64,000 nucleotides of DNA from Schistosoma haematobium. Taxonomy: Eukaryota > Platyhelminthes > Trematoda > Strigeidida > Schistosomatidae. Within the stretch, counting starts at the first letter, position 1. Every line of letters begins with the position of its first letter. The notes beneath the pieces were generated by a model. That model was not told the origin of the DNA, made no database searches, and worked only from the letters and a program-made list of their open reading frames with translations. The position numbers and the translations under genes were made by a program. Location: assembly GCF_000699445.3 (NCBI RefSeq), contig NC_067198.1, positions 22,951,536 to 23,015,535 of the forward strand, written 5' to 3'. Shown here in pieces: positions 12,134 through 25,800 of the stretch.

Positions 12134-12145
12134 GATTACTACCTC
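12134..12145. repeat. Target-site duplication, right copy
   Basis: GATTACTACCTC, identical to 5484-5495. It follows the RTE 5' terminus (CCCGACC on the minus strand) with one extra base between. Confidence 0.85.
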
Positions 12146-12159
12146 CGACATTCATAACC

Positions 12160-12420
12160 ACTTTTGGCTAAATCGTGTACAAATGTTGTTTCCTATTTTA
12201 TGGTACTATGTGGTCTGTCTGGTTGGTATATAAACCTAGTGTTTGAAATAAATGAATAATATCGCAGTGGGTGAAATTGGTGTTCTGGACCTAACTGGCT
12301 GGACTAGGTAGGAAACAGGACCGATAAGGACTCTAAACGTCTCGTACAAGTTCTACGCGTCATTGGTCCGATCGATAATTCACTGTTCTTTAATTGGCGG
12401 TAACAGTACGCTATACATTA
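12160..12420 (+). repeat. LTR-like sequence with TATA box, second copy
   Basis: Related to 2240-2520 in the same orientation (ATGTGGTCTG, GGTATATAAAC, GTTTGAAATA, GTTCTGGAC, AACTGGCTGGACTAG). The composite RTE insertion ends just upstream, so it probably split an older LTR copy whose left part would lie before 5484. No internal retroelement region adjoins it. Confidence 0.5.
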
Positions 12421-13768
12421 GCAGGGCACACAGGCCACAAGTTTAATGCAATGATACAAGAATTGTTGACAGTAGCTCAGATGAGTTGAGTAGTTCCCGA
12501 CAGTTAGCAGATACACGCTCCAACTACCAAGTTTTTCAGTTTTCATGTAAGCTTTGTGTAATTTTGGAAATTACTCATACTACTGAACACAAGATTCGCC
12601 GGGATATCTCAAGCTTTAACTGAGATCATGAACCTATAAACGTAGGGAGCACGCAAAAACCCGGTGCTTAGATATGAATGTATCATAAAACCACAAAGAA
12701 CTATACCGGCTATTTTCATAGCTTAAACCTATCTAGCAATATAATCTACTTTAAAGAAAAACTATAGGAAATTGGTTGAACGATAGTGTTATCGTGATAC
12801 TAAGTTATCGGTACATTATGAAAAATGTAATCATCAAGAAACCCATAAAGTTTGACAATTTCAAAACTAGGTATTTTACGAGGAAGACGCACGTTCGTAC
12901 TACGTAGCTAACATGCTTACATAATTTCTTTTATAGTAGAGAACCGAAATATAACATCTTTCAGATGTTTGGTTAGAGGGAATGTTGATGTGATATTCAA
13001 AAGCATCGAGATGAGTTGCAACTGAAGTTAATTATATGGTACTTCAATTGCATAGCAAATTCTTGCTACTTATATTACATTGATTAGTGCACAGCTTAAA
13101 GGAAATGACAAACATTAACTTTAATCAGATGAACATATCTACAGAATCAGATATTTCGTGGGGATTTACTTGTTTCTTTACATCAGTGAATGCACTATTA
13201 GTGATGAAAATAGTATAAATTACCTGATGAACTGTGCATATACTTCGATAGATTAGATATGTGATATTTGGGCAATGGATAAAACGTTCAAACATAATCC
13301 ATTTACAAAGTAGTTGACGAGTAAATTTCAATGAACGGTGGAAAAAAACAGTTTCTTCTTTCACATTTTCATGCGTAGTATTTCTACTAAGCAGTAATAC
13401 ATAGAGGACGAATGGTGCAGTAAAAGCTCAAAAGGCTAAATATTTAATACAAAAGACGAATGTATCAAAGAATAGTTAGCATTTTAAAACACTGGATGTT
13501 GATAGGATCAACAAGTATAACTGATTATGAGTTGTGTATAGGGAAAAGCAATTTACATATAAATTGACCAACTTTGGTAGTTTATCAATACATTAAACAG
13601 TTTAGTTGAGATTAAAACGAAATAATGAACATCTGAAACTGTTATTCCTACTTCATTTGTCTAAATGATTGTGTTTACTAAGACGTTAAAACCGAACAGT
13701 GTAAAGATAGTTTTATCTCTTTTTGGAAGAATTCCGTGACTATATCAGGTAACTGTTTTGGACAAAGT
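12421..13768. other. DNAJC2 downstream flank, no gene seen
   Basis: Sequence 3' of the DNAJC2 stop codon. A 79-codon ORF at 13125-13364 has no recognisable feature. The 3' UTR and polyadenylation site of DNAJC2 should lie at the upper end of this stretch, but I could not fix the site. Confidence 0.4.
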
Positions 13769-13813
13769 TCAAGATTTCTTGGCCGCAGCCAAAGCAGCCT
13801 TTTTAGCGCGAAC
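13769..13813 (-). CDS. DNAJC2: DNAJC2 exon 13 (C-terminus and stop)
   Basis: Encodes VRAKKAALAAAKKS and TGA. It matches the basic, alanine-rich tail of the family (VKAKKAAQE-like). Confidence 0.9.
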   Translation of the reverse strand, partial: VRAKKAALAAAKKS

Positions 13814-16800
13814 CTAGATGAAAGTTGAACAAAGAAAAAAGTAATCCTACTTAATGAAACAATTCAACACTAAAACGTTTCTACAAACAAACACTAATTT
13901 ATATAACTAGAAAAATCAATAAGTCAAAAACGGCCTGTGTTCATCCCATTTTATTTCTGGGCGATTTTGATTATGAACCATGATGATAAATGTGTACCTA
14001 CCTAATCACTTTAAATGACTTGTTTCTATCTACTACATGACCACTATCGATCAAGTGAGATAGAACAGAGCTGCATATTGTTTTAACGATACCACGAAGG
14101 GAGGTGTTCACTAATTCTTTGGATCAGTTGTCTGGTTGTGCGCAAAATAAAACTTACTCCACAAGAGCAGATGTATTCATAGATACACATGGATGTGGCA
14201 GTACCAGATGACTTATTCTTTAGTTGAGGAATCTCCATAGATCAAATCGGAAACGAGAGATAGAGGTTAGCTGTATTAAACGTCCTCCTCATTGCTCTAG
14301 TCAGCCTATCCCGTAGCATGTTACCAGGTATATTTCCGTCGAATTCCAGCTTCAAGAAGAGAGGTTTCTTATTAACCCCTAATGTCGCTACTTTCCTGTG
14401 ATTTATCGCATTTTTACTAGTTTCCCTTATGGGGTTTGATCTTGTCTCTTACACACAGCAGAAGCTTTGGAAACTCGAGCTAACAATCCAGGTCTTTATA
14501 TTCATAAGAGATTTGTAACACCTTTATCTCTTCCTTGGCCTAATTGGCCTTAACAAGAGATTTCATTTATTATTTTCCATACTTTGTTCGTTGACTTTTT
14601 TCACCTCCCCTTTGATTTTCAAATAAACGCTTCGTTATCCAATTATCTGAATACTTCTTATTACATGTTGTAGTTTTTATGAATGTTATTTCAGCATCCA
14701 CATTTTTCAAATCATTGACCTATTTCCCATTATGAAACACGGACTCAAACCTTTGTTATTCTTATAGCAACTGGTACACCCGTCATCACACTGTCGATTT
14801 GTACTTTCTATTTATTATGTTTATTTATGTCACTGTGACTCGTAAAGTACATTGATTAGTTCAATAGTTTCGTATATGTATACAAATATTACTGTATATT
14901 ACAGTAATGTTATAAATCAAGAGTTTTCGAGGTGAGGCGGTTTATTATGATAGGATCAGAAAATGTAGATCGTGTTTTAAGCCTTTTGCAAACGATACAT
15001 ACATCTGTACATAGGTATAGTTACAATCCTATGTATCTTAGGCGTTCATTAAAAAAGCATATTGATAACTATTAGGGAACTCGTACTTCACAGTAAGTAA
15101 TATGTATCTAACTTTTAAATTTAAGAGTAAACTCACCTGTTCTGCTAACTCTTTACACCTTATTATGCATTCACGTCGAGTACGAGTACCGACAACATTC
15201 GCAATAAGTTGCCAACGATCATCCGAACCAGAATCTCCAGCATTACTTGGATAAGTCTTGAGGGCTTGTTCTAAGGCACGTTGTTCAATAACTGTCCAAG
15301 GACGAGATACTTCAGCTAATGATAGAGTAAACAACACAAAGGAAGGTTAATATAAAATTACATATAATCGGTTAATATCGACAATCACTATACTATGAGT
15401 TTTTGTGTTCACCGAAGTTACGATCCTATTTAGTGTGCACAAGGTGTTCTGAAAGTTATGAATGGATAGATCATAAGTATTTCATTCAAGTTGTTAAAGC
15501 GGACAAGAGTGCTTTTAGACTTTAATGATTTGGAGGAAAATAGTAATTTAAACAAATTTGTTGATAATGAGCAAACATGACGCATGTGCAACAACATGAG
15601 TTTGTAATTAATTCGTCAACTGAAATGAAGATAATTATGTTCTATGCAATTTTAAAAAAGACTTTCATCGAGTATGTGACAATTATTTGTATCTAAAATA
15701 ATAGTCGCAGTTTTAAAGAGCAGGTTATACAAAACATATGAAAAATAAATAGCAGCGACCATACTGAAATTCCTGCAGGTTTAGTATTTTATCCAAAGTA
15801 TCAGAAAATCGTCGAAAGTATGATAGTTAAGCAATCATTGAAGGTTTTGACAAAACTATATTGTATTTGCTAGAGAATGACATGAAAACGGAATTCGCTT
15901 TTGCTGAAATATCACCAACTGAAAAGACTGAAGTTAATATCTCAGTAAGTGTTTGTTCCCGGTCCTCAGACCGTTTCTGATATTCCCACAAAAATACGTT
16001 AATTTGAATAATTAGGAGCGACATATATCAAAATATCCCCATCAATACTTGTTATTAACTGTACAAAAAATTGATATGGTTCGAAGGAAGCACGACAACA
16101 ACGATTTGATCTATTTTTAGTGCATAATAAATCTATATTTGAATGCACTGAGTTTTAAAATGTTTTACCTATACTGATAAATAGTCAAATTCCAATAAAT
16201 TGAACTGAGTAATACAAAACGTTAATGAGTCAATAAAATAGCGTATGAATACAATTTACAATGTCAGAAGATGAAATCGTTATAGTAAACAAAAAGTATC
16301 TAATTTACTGAGTTGCATGATAACTCCTTTTCTAACAATCATTTAAAGAAAATGACTAGTGAATTCAAATAAATTAATTTTATTATAGAACAAACCTTCT
16401 AATTGGGTTGTAATTGTCACATTTTTGACAGCATCAGTTTCTTTAACAGAATTGGTAAATGAATCAAATGCTTTAGTATTGGCTGTTTTACGCAAATTGG
16501 AATCTGTGAAAGGATAAAAAAAGGAGAAAGATGGACTAAAAACATCTGAATGACTATCACAATTAACCGCCTTTCTATACATAAAACTAGTTGGATTCTC
16601 AAGAGAAAGCTAAACCTAGTGAAGCCGAATATGTGTGAAGAAAGAAAATACACGCTAGAATACAGAGAGAACATGGTTAAGAGAAGGATCTAAGACGTGT
16701 GTTACACAATGTTATTTGTCAAACATTATAATACGAACACAACCAGGTAAACACCAAAGAGATATCATTATTTTCTACCATGTTATATATGTATGCCAAA

Positions 16801-19800
16801 CAAGTAAGTAGTACATGTAACGTAATTTTATCTTAGAATATTGTTTACGGATAAAAATATAATAACAAAGCGTGCTACGAAACGAAGGGTGACTTACCTT
16901 CCTCTTTTAAGAGTTTTGCTTGCTTTAAAACGTCTTTACCAGACACAGAGACACCACTAATATGTTGATTTACATAAGCAGCTATCGCTTCCCAGCTTGA
17001 GATTTCAATTATCAATAGAAAAAATACCATAAATTAAGATTCAAATAATGTACTTAGTGAAAAGTACTTGAAAATATACATAGTTTACTGGAGAACATAG
17101 TCAAGTAGCTAACCAATCACAAGCTCGAGTACTAAGGTTTAAGAACCCCTAATTTTATCCATGTTGAAATAAGTGCGGTAAGTTCAGAAACTATGAATCA
17201 ATAGCTGAAAGTTAAGTGAATCAACTGTTAGTTTGTGCTGATTTTGAGTAATATGAGTCAATGGTGTAATATATTGGAGAAGTGTTCAAACATTTCCAGC
17301 AGCATGTGAGTTCGTGATAACCACAACTACTGCGCTCTCACATCCTACTTTCTCTTCTATTCCCGCTAGTAATAACTTACTGCTGGCAACATCTCTAAAA
17401 TAAAGCCAGTGCCAACGATTCTAGATTATGAAACATTAAACCCAGTTTATTAAAATCCCAGTTGAATAGTGTGGCTTTAGTTTTTAAAATCTGTGTCAAA
17501 TTGAACACGACAACTTGAGCTACCTCTAGTTTACTATGAAACAGTAGCAGTAACTTTTAGTACACTTCAATAAACGATTTGAGAAGGCAAGAGAGTCTAA
17601 TCGGAACTCAAAAAATTGTATTGTAGACTGTAAATGTGACGAATGGAAGCGACGTATACCGGGGACATTTTTACGTATTAATTGTTGGCAAAAACGAGGA
17701 CTCAAAAGCAAGATGTAATGCCAAACATTTCAAATTTATCAGAGGGAAGAGCCAACAAATTAAAAAGTGGTGGAACTATCATTGAAAAAGACGGATCAGT
17801 GATTGATCCCTGAACACTGTAGTCGAAACGATAAGCTGAATACTTTTAGGAACATCTTAGCCATCATCAACCAACATTCTAGCACAGCTAAATCGACATG
17901 ACAAAAGGCAGAAAACCCAGTTAAGTTAATTCTGAGGCATTCTAAACCAGGATTATCCATTAGATTAACTGAGATGAGGTTAGGAAATAATTTTATTTAA
18001 CTGGTCGCCACCACTAACTATCTGATGCGTTCTGAAAATAACGGCGAACACTTCTAACAACAACCACTACGGACAATAAACACAGATAATTTCGATTCTT
18101 TAGCCACAGAGGGAAGTTAGATAATGAATGTAAGACTCAATAATTTACTTTTTTTGCACTAACCATTTTAATAGTCAAAGAACCTGGTGCATATTTCTAC
18201 TCAATTTACGTAAACTACGTAAAAACAATACCAAGGCTGTCTAAATAAAATTTTCTGCTGTTAACTTATCTAATAAGTAATCCATCACAACTGACCAATT
18301 GATCATTTATTTTTCTTTATTAAATGGTAAATCTATATTAAACCACTTGGGAAACAGGTAATAGACTGTTTCCACTTCTACAGTTGCACTCTCTATATTT
18401 CAGTATAAAGACTAGTTATCGGGTCAATTAAAAAAGACATTTCTTCAGTGAATTAGTGCTTTTTAAAAGTAAAAACGTCAGTCCAAAATATATCACATCT
18501 TAAAGAAGATACATTCATGTTCTATACTATATTCCTGAATACAAAATCCAAAGTATCACTTTTTCCAAAACCTCAGGTTCAATAAATTTAAATAACTAAA
18601 CTTTTAATGTTGTTCATGAGAGAAACACACTGTGTTAATATATCGATCAAGAATAGAAAAAATATATGATGCATTATGATCATGTAGTAAGTGAGATACA
18701 AGTTTGGAAAGGTTGTTATGAAAAAACCCAATATTCACCCACAGTCAAGGTAACTCTTTGGATGTTCTTACTTGGGTCACTTCGGATGGTTAAAATATGC
18801 ATGAATTGTAAGCATTACTATTATTTAGTTTTTGGGTCATACGGCTTATTATATAGCCTTCGTCTTTTCATTTTATATAACTAATTTGGTGAAGATTTAG
18901 GCAGGTGCAAGGTGATTTAATCGGAAATCAGACCATTAGTACAAGTCAAAACATACTAGGATAATTAATCAAAACAATTGATAATTAAAGTATTGAATAT
19001 CAAGGTAGTACATCTTTAACAAACAGATTTCAACTCGCATTATTAGGATAAGTAATATGAAAAGTATTGTCAATGTTTTAGTGTTAAAAGTTTACCGTTT
19101 AGGTGTTCCAGCTGGAAGAATATTAACTGCTTTAACCAAAACCTGGATCATTTCTGTTGTCCACTTAGAAGCATTAGTTTGGCTGTCTGTATTAGGACTG
19201 TTTTCAGGTTTTAGTTTAGTTTGTGATTGCAGATTATTTGCTTGAAGCTCGTGTTTAACTGATTCTACCTGGGGAAAAAGTGAATAAATTGCAATATTCA
19301 TCATCAAACCAATATGAAATAATTCTCTTTTGGGCATTTAGTTACAGAGATGATAATGGCAATGTGATGTCTTTTGCATTTTAATGAATGTCAAAACATA
19401 ACAAATGAATCCAGTTATACCAATAAGTAGCTTTTTCGAAAGAAATTACATTTAATGAATAGTACATGAATTTAACACCAAAACAAGCGATACATAAATT
19501 GATTATCGGATGTTATCGTTTATCTTTAAAAACCCAGAAAAAATTCTTGTCAACAAGAATGAAAGATGAATTCCAACCAACCTTTTATATGACTCCAGAA
19601 ATGATATGATACAACAAAAAGCCATTTCTTCCTAACAAATATTCACGCCAGATTATTATATGAAAACTTTTGTTTAAGTGAACTCGTCAAAAGAATAGAT
19701 ACTGACAGACTATCGATACATGTTATTTGAAATAAGTTCTACTTAACTAGAAACAGTAGATTTGTAAATCATCTATATTGCCGAATAAAAATTACCTGAA

Positions 19801-22800
19801 TTATTCCTTAAATAAAATCATTTACCAGTTACCTCTGAAACTACGTGACTTATATTGCTTTGACCACTGGCAATAGAAAATAATGAGGACTGAACGCATT
19901 TACCAGTCGTTGGTTCATAAATCCGTAAATGGATAATGGTTTTAACACCAGAATACAGAGGATAGATCATCTTGAAAAATGTTACTGACAGTAAACACGA
20001 AGACTAACCTTTTTCGCTACTTGTTTATAGTTCTACACAACAATGTACAAGTTTTCTTGAAATAAAATTATAGGGAATCCGGTAGCCAGAAAATGACTTG
20101 AAGCATTATTGATAGTGAAAACGACATGAAATTTTTAAGTGAAGAGCCCGAACAGAAAAGATGGACTTAGACTTTCCCCAGTTTTGATTATATGGATTGT
20201 TTGGCAAATTAGTCGGGTGGTTTTTTGTTATGAGCACGTCAAGTCCAGGTGTGCATCATGAGTAGTCAACTCAAGAAATGCTTAATGGAAGGACTCATGA
20301 AGTAATGAGACAATTCAGTGACTAGTCCCCACATTTTCAAGATCACGATGATAATCATACTCACTAAAATGAATCCATATATTTGGTTGGTGAAAGGAAG
20401 AACTAACATTTATCAGAGTGTAGTCACAGTAACTGCACTCCTCAACGCATAATCGAAGGTATCAGTTCAAGGCGAGTAAATGAGGTATTTTAGAGTTTTT
20501 CAACATGTATATTCTTATTTTGACAGGTTTCAAACACGCTGTGATTTTAATGAGTCACAAGAGTGATAATTTCACGTCTAGGTACAGTGAATGAATAAGA
20601 CATTTTCTGTTGTATATAATGATCAAACGAAAAAAAACCCGACAGACTATGACTTGAAATTCATGAAACTTAACAATTATTGCGACTTCATTGATTGGAC
20701 TGTTTAGTTAACATGATATAACATCATTGTCAAAAACTATTCAACTGTATATACATTAATTCACTTATTAAAAAAATACTTTACGAAAAATGGTACAAAC
20801 CTTGGCTGAGAAAATACAATGCGCTTTATCAGGGGTACCGGCCTGCTCCAAATATTCATTTAATTCATGCAATCTGTTATGAATACAAAATATGAAGATC
20901 AGTAAATAAGTAAAACTCATCATTTAGAGTGTAACAATATGTATTTTTATACACAGTACATATGCATACATATCATGATATACTTTAGAAATGTCAAGTT
21001 TGCTTTAAAAAATACAATTGGCTACAACAATTGGAACAAAATGTTAGTATTAATTGAAAAAAAAAGAATATTCTACTTGAACATGTAATACATTAAGAAA
21101 TTTTATATTTTTAAAAGACATTCTTTTCAAGACTATCAATTTACTATTCATTGAATAATGAAAACGATTTTTAAATTTACCACTTGACCAAGTAAAGACA
21201 ACATGAACTCACTAATTAGTAAATGTCTATCAGTTAGGAATCAGCAAATATATAAATCAGTCATCTAGTTAGATTTGCTCGTTAAAGTGGTTTGATCTAG
21301 TGTTGCACAGTATTAATTAATGATAACGACTGCCTAGTTGAATTTATTTTAACTTGACTATTGAACAAAGAAGTGATAGATGATTAGCTGTAGATATATT
21401 GTTTATGAATAATTAAAATCTTCAGCTGCAGTCTTGGCTTTTTCCTAGCGTTGAGTTATATCAGCATTTAATTAGTTTATAACAAGTAGCAAGTAACCAA
21501 CTTTTTCAGCGGTTATAACTATGTTATTAATTAATTATGAAGTACAGATCCCGGTTCTCAGCTTGTAATGACACCTTAAGCATAAGCAATATTGATGCGA
21601 GCTAGCTGTCCAAATTAAAGTCAAGCAGTTTTAGTTATTTAGGAATAAGACTTGGACATTGAAACTGGTTAACGACAATTCAAACATCTGATATTTGTTC
21701 CAGTATCAATTATGAAAGCGAAATAGATATTCGATATGATTCGAAACTTTGTACACAAGTATGTTAATGAATGTTTAGACAACACTGTACTCTTGTGAAG
21801 TATTTTGCACATTAGGTTTGAACATGCAATTTATTTAATCACGCAATTCGAATGAAATGTCTGCGTAAAGATAATGTGAAGTATGGAGATATTCCAGCTA
21901 TCATAGATAAAATCGTGTGCGACCGGCTTCAAGCAGTTGTTTCTTGGGCTCTGCGGTCATGCTCTCACGTCGCTAAGACAACCACTAAAATTCAACCTCT
22001 TTTTTAGGTTCCTCATAAAGAAAATTCCGTGGTGTGGGCAACCGGGAATAGCAACCAACCTTATACTTGTATCAACACCCGAGATCATCTTGCTGAAGAT
22101 CAAATCGCTTACCTCTTAATAAATATTCCGTCCCTACGACTAACCTTTCTCATATATCTTTATCACCGCACACCAACAATACTAATAATTTTAGTTCACG
22201 AAATGTGCCCTGAAACCACGCTGTAAACTAAATGTTGGGGCTTTTAATGTTTGAACCTAGGGTCAGATTGGAAAACAGCCTACTTTAGCTAGGACTCTGG
22301 AATCTCGCGCGTTTCCGAAACGCACATACAGCATCCAAGTACAGTCATTCACTTGACCTCATCTTATCAATATACAGAAGCGACACGATTTATCCTTCGA
22401 GTGTACGGAGAATTCACTGCTAATTCCACAGCTTTGCTAGTGTAGGTATGGTACTAAGTTCTAAAGCAGAACAGGCTCTGTTACACTGGATTCTAGTAGA
22501 TAGTCGCTTGTGCGCTGTCCGACTAAACCGGACAACAAGAACTAGGAAGGATAGGAATACAAGTCGTTACATTTGCGTTGTCTCTGCATACGCTCCCACT
22601 GACTGCAGCACGGATGAAGTTCAAGATCAATTTTATAGGAAGCTATTCAACCTCCGAAAAGCTAAACGCTCTGAGGCAGTAATATTGGTAGGTAACTTTA
22701 GTGCTCAAATAGATAAACTAAACCAAATTGAAAGGCACTTAGGGGGAATTTACAGTGTTGCGGCCCAGAAAACAGATAATGATAACCCTCTATCGCAACT

Positions 22801-25800
22801 ATGCTCAGGTAGCCGTCTACTTCTGGCAAACACCAACTTCAGACGTAGGGAGAAAAATTGTCTGACGTTGTGACCTCCACGATCGACTGGAACATACCAC
22901 ATTGTCACAAGCCATCGTTGGAGAGACTCGACCGAAGACTGTTCCTCATTCTGAAGCACGTGCTTAGACTCGGATCATGCTCTAGTTATAGGACGTATTT
23001 GTCTTCTTCTTACTGGACATAGAAAAGCTACAGCGAGAAAACCCCTAAGTGAAACTTACTGATGAAAAAGTTAAGAACAACTACAGTTAATCAACCATTA
23101 AAGTGGCATCCACCACGAGGTAGCTTGATATGATATCAAAACACTGCGGAAGCAGTAGTGATATCTACTATTAACTTAAACCAAAAGGTTATGGAAAATC
23201 AGTGGGCTTCAGCGGTGTCTGCGGAGTTGACAGATGATCAGAAACTTATCTCGTCTGACAATTTGACCAAGCCACTTTAATAGGTGTAAACTATCTGGTT
23301 GGGGTTCGCATTATTATCGCAACCAATAGTTGGAGAGTTTGAAGAACATGGCTCAAAATCGTTTGCAATAGTGCAGGTGCACTCGTTCTTTGTCTTTTCC
23401 CAAATTCTGAGCTTTTGAATTCCCCGAAACTTTTTGTTTTTATTTCAGTTATTTATATTTTTTCGAATTGTATATTAAATATCCAATCTTTCCACTTACC
23501 GCCGATACTGTTACTACTCCTACTATTACGGGATTTGGTTAGAAAATTTCACCTGTCTGTGCTAATGGGATATGTACATCGGTCCAAGTTGCCATAAGTA
23601 CCAGGTTCTACGTTGACTGCCTAATTAAAGAGGTATTCCTGTGCAGCAGAACCACTGAATGAGCGGTTCTGGTGTAAGATTTATGTTTTTAAGAAAAGTT
23701 AAACATACCGGTAACTGATTAGAACGAGATGGTTGATTTGAGTGCTACGCAACTAGAATGCAGACTAGAAGAAAAATATTGCAATATTTTAATTTGGAAA
23801 TGTCTCACTGCATCAAACATATAATATGAAACAAAATGATTATTACTTATCACTATATAAGGATATAAAAGGATACTCAAACATATTGTTATGTGAAACA
23901 AGGCGACTTACTGAGCATTCGACAAACGCTGACATAGCAAATCCATATCGGCTAAAATTTTGACTTGATGAGAACCCACTTCAGATGTATCAATTTTATC
24001 ATCTAAAAAGTAATTGAGTTGCTCGACAAGGATGCTCCGTAACTGACGTCTTTCACGTTTAGCCTCACTACGATTTAGATCACGTTCCTTGCGAACACGT
24101 TCAGCTTCCGACCTCCGACGCTCCTCACTAGCAGCACGGGCAAGTGCAGCAGCCTCAGCTTCACGTTTTCGTTGCTAAAGATGGATTTAAAATTTAAAAA
24201 GTAATAAAAATGGGTAGAGAGAAGAAGGGAGTCTTAAGTAGAAAATACCTAGAAATTACAACTTACGGACATGAGAACCTTATCCAATACGACTAGGATC
24301 TAAACCGAATATCAAATTCCAAAATACTGTACATAGTACTTGCTTTTTATAAGTAATTTGTTAGCATACTTAAAATATAAAAATTGCTATAGTCATGGAA
24401 TTAACATTCAACATAATGATTTCAGAAAATACTGCCTCATGAATTAATGATAGATTGGGAAACACTAAAGGAAGATGGTCAGTGATAAAATATTACCTAA
24501 CGCGCCCAATTTCTGTATAAAAATGTGCTAAGTGAAAAGACGATTATTTGAATGATGGGTCACTAGTTAATAGAACTAATTATATATATGGCTCATGCAA
24601 GCCCCTTATTTATGAATATGCAGCCGGAAAAGTTCAAATCGCAAACTGACACTGAATGGAGAGTAAAAGATACCTAAAGAGCATTAGACAGTTGTTGAAC
24701 CTCATTTAAAATGTTTCATTAGAGTGTAATTGACCAAAATGAATGGTCTATCATTCCGTTTATGAGTAGCCATTTCCTAAAATGAATTATTATACTGTAC
24801 ATTAAAAATATGTATCTACATATCGTTTCACATAGATGTTAGACTGCTTACAAGCTGAATAAAACTAATTATCAATTAGAATACCACCACCATTGGTAAA
24901 GTGAAAAGTATTGAAGTGGGATAGAAGAATAGTGCAGAAATAAAACGGTGTACTTTGTAGATAATAAAATTCATACTACAAAACGTAAACTGAAATCACA
25001 AAATACTTTTTCAGCATCACACTGTTAGTGTGAATCAGTACAACAACTAGGTTACTGTTCACCAATCCTGCATCTTTGAATGTTTAAAGCATTTTGTTAT
25101 TTCTTTGGTACATTTTTCTAATTTCTATCCTGATAAAACTTTTCAAATAAAAGGAACTGAAACTTGAAATTTTTAAAGGATAACCTAGTTTTCATTCAAC
25201 ATTTTGTTGGTCAAATCCATATAAATATGAGGGTAAATGAGTAAGATTATCATATTGAAAATGTGAAGTAGTAGTTACAGTTGCCATCAGAAATCACCTG
25301 TATATCATGGACTTTGAAAGAGTCATTTTTATAAAGCAATAACTGCGTGTTTTTAATGGCTACTGACAAATTTTTCATCAAAATAATGGGCTTACTAATG
25401 GATACATTTACATCATGGATTTTTTTAGTAAATCTGCTAGCCGCACAATATAGCTTATAGCAGACTAAAATATGTATTGTGTATGCTTATTTCATGTAAG
25501 AAATATGAGATAGTATGCTGATTCTTGTCTAAAAATAATTGAGTATCTTACCTCTTCCTCCATTTCACGTCGTTTTTGTACAGCAACCAAACGAGCCTGA
25601 CGTTTTGCTTCCTTAGCATCACGAGCAGCCTTGTTTGCAGCTAGAATTCTTGGATCATTTTCTTTAGCAAGAAGGACTATGTTCCGAACATTGCTTACTT
25701 CTTCATTCCTTCGACGTGCTCGTTCGATACGATTTTGTCTCTCTATCGCACGTCTTGTTTCTCGACTGAAACAAATATAAATTATGAGCAATTACGATTT

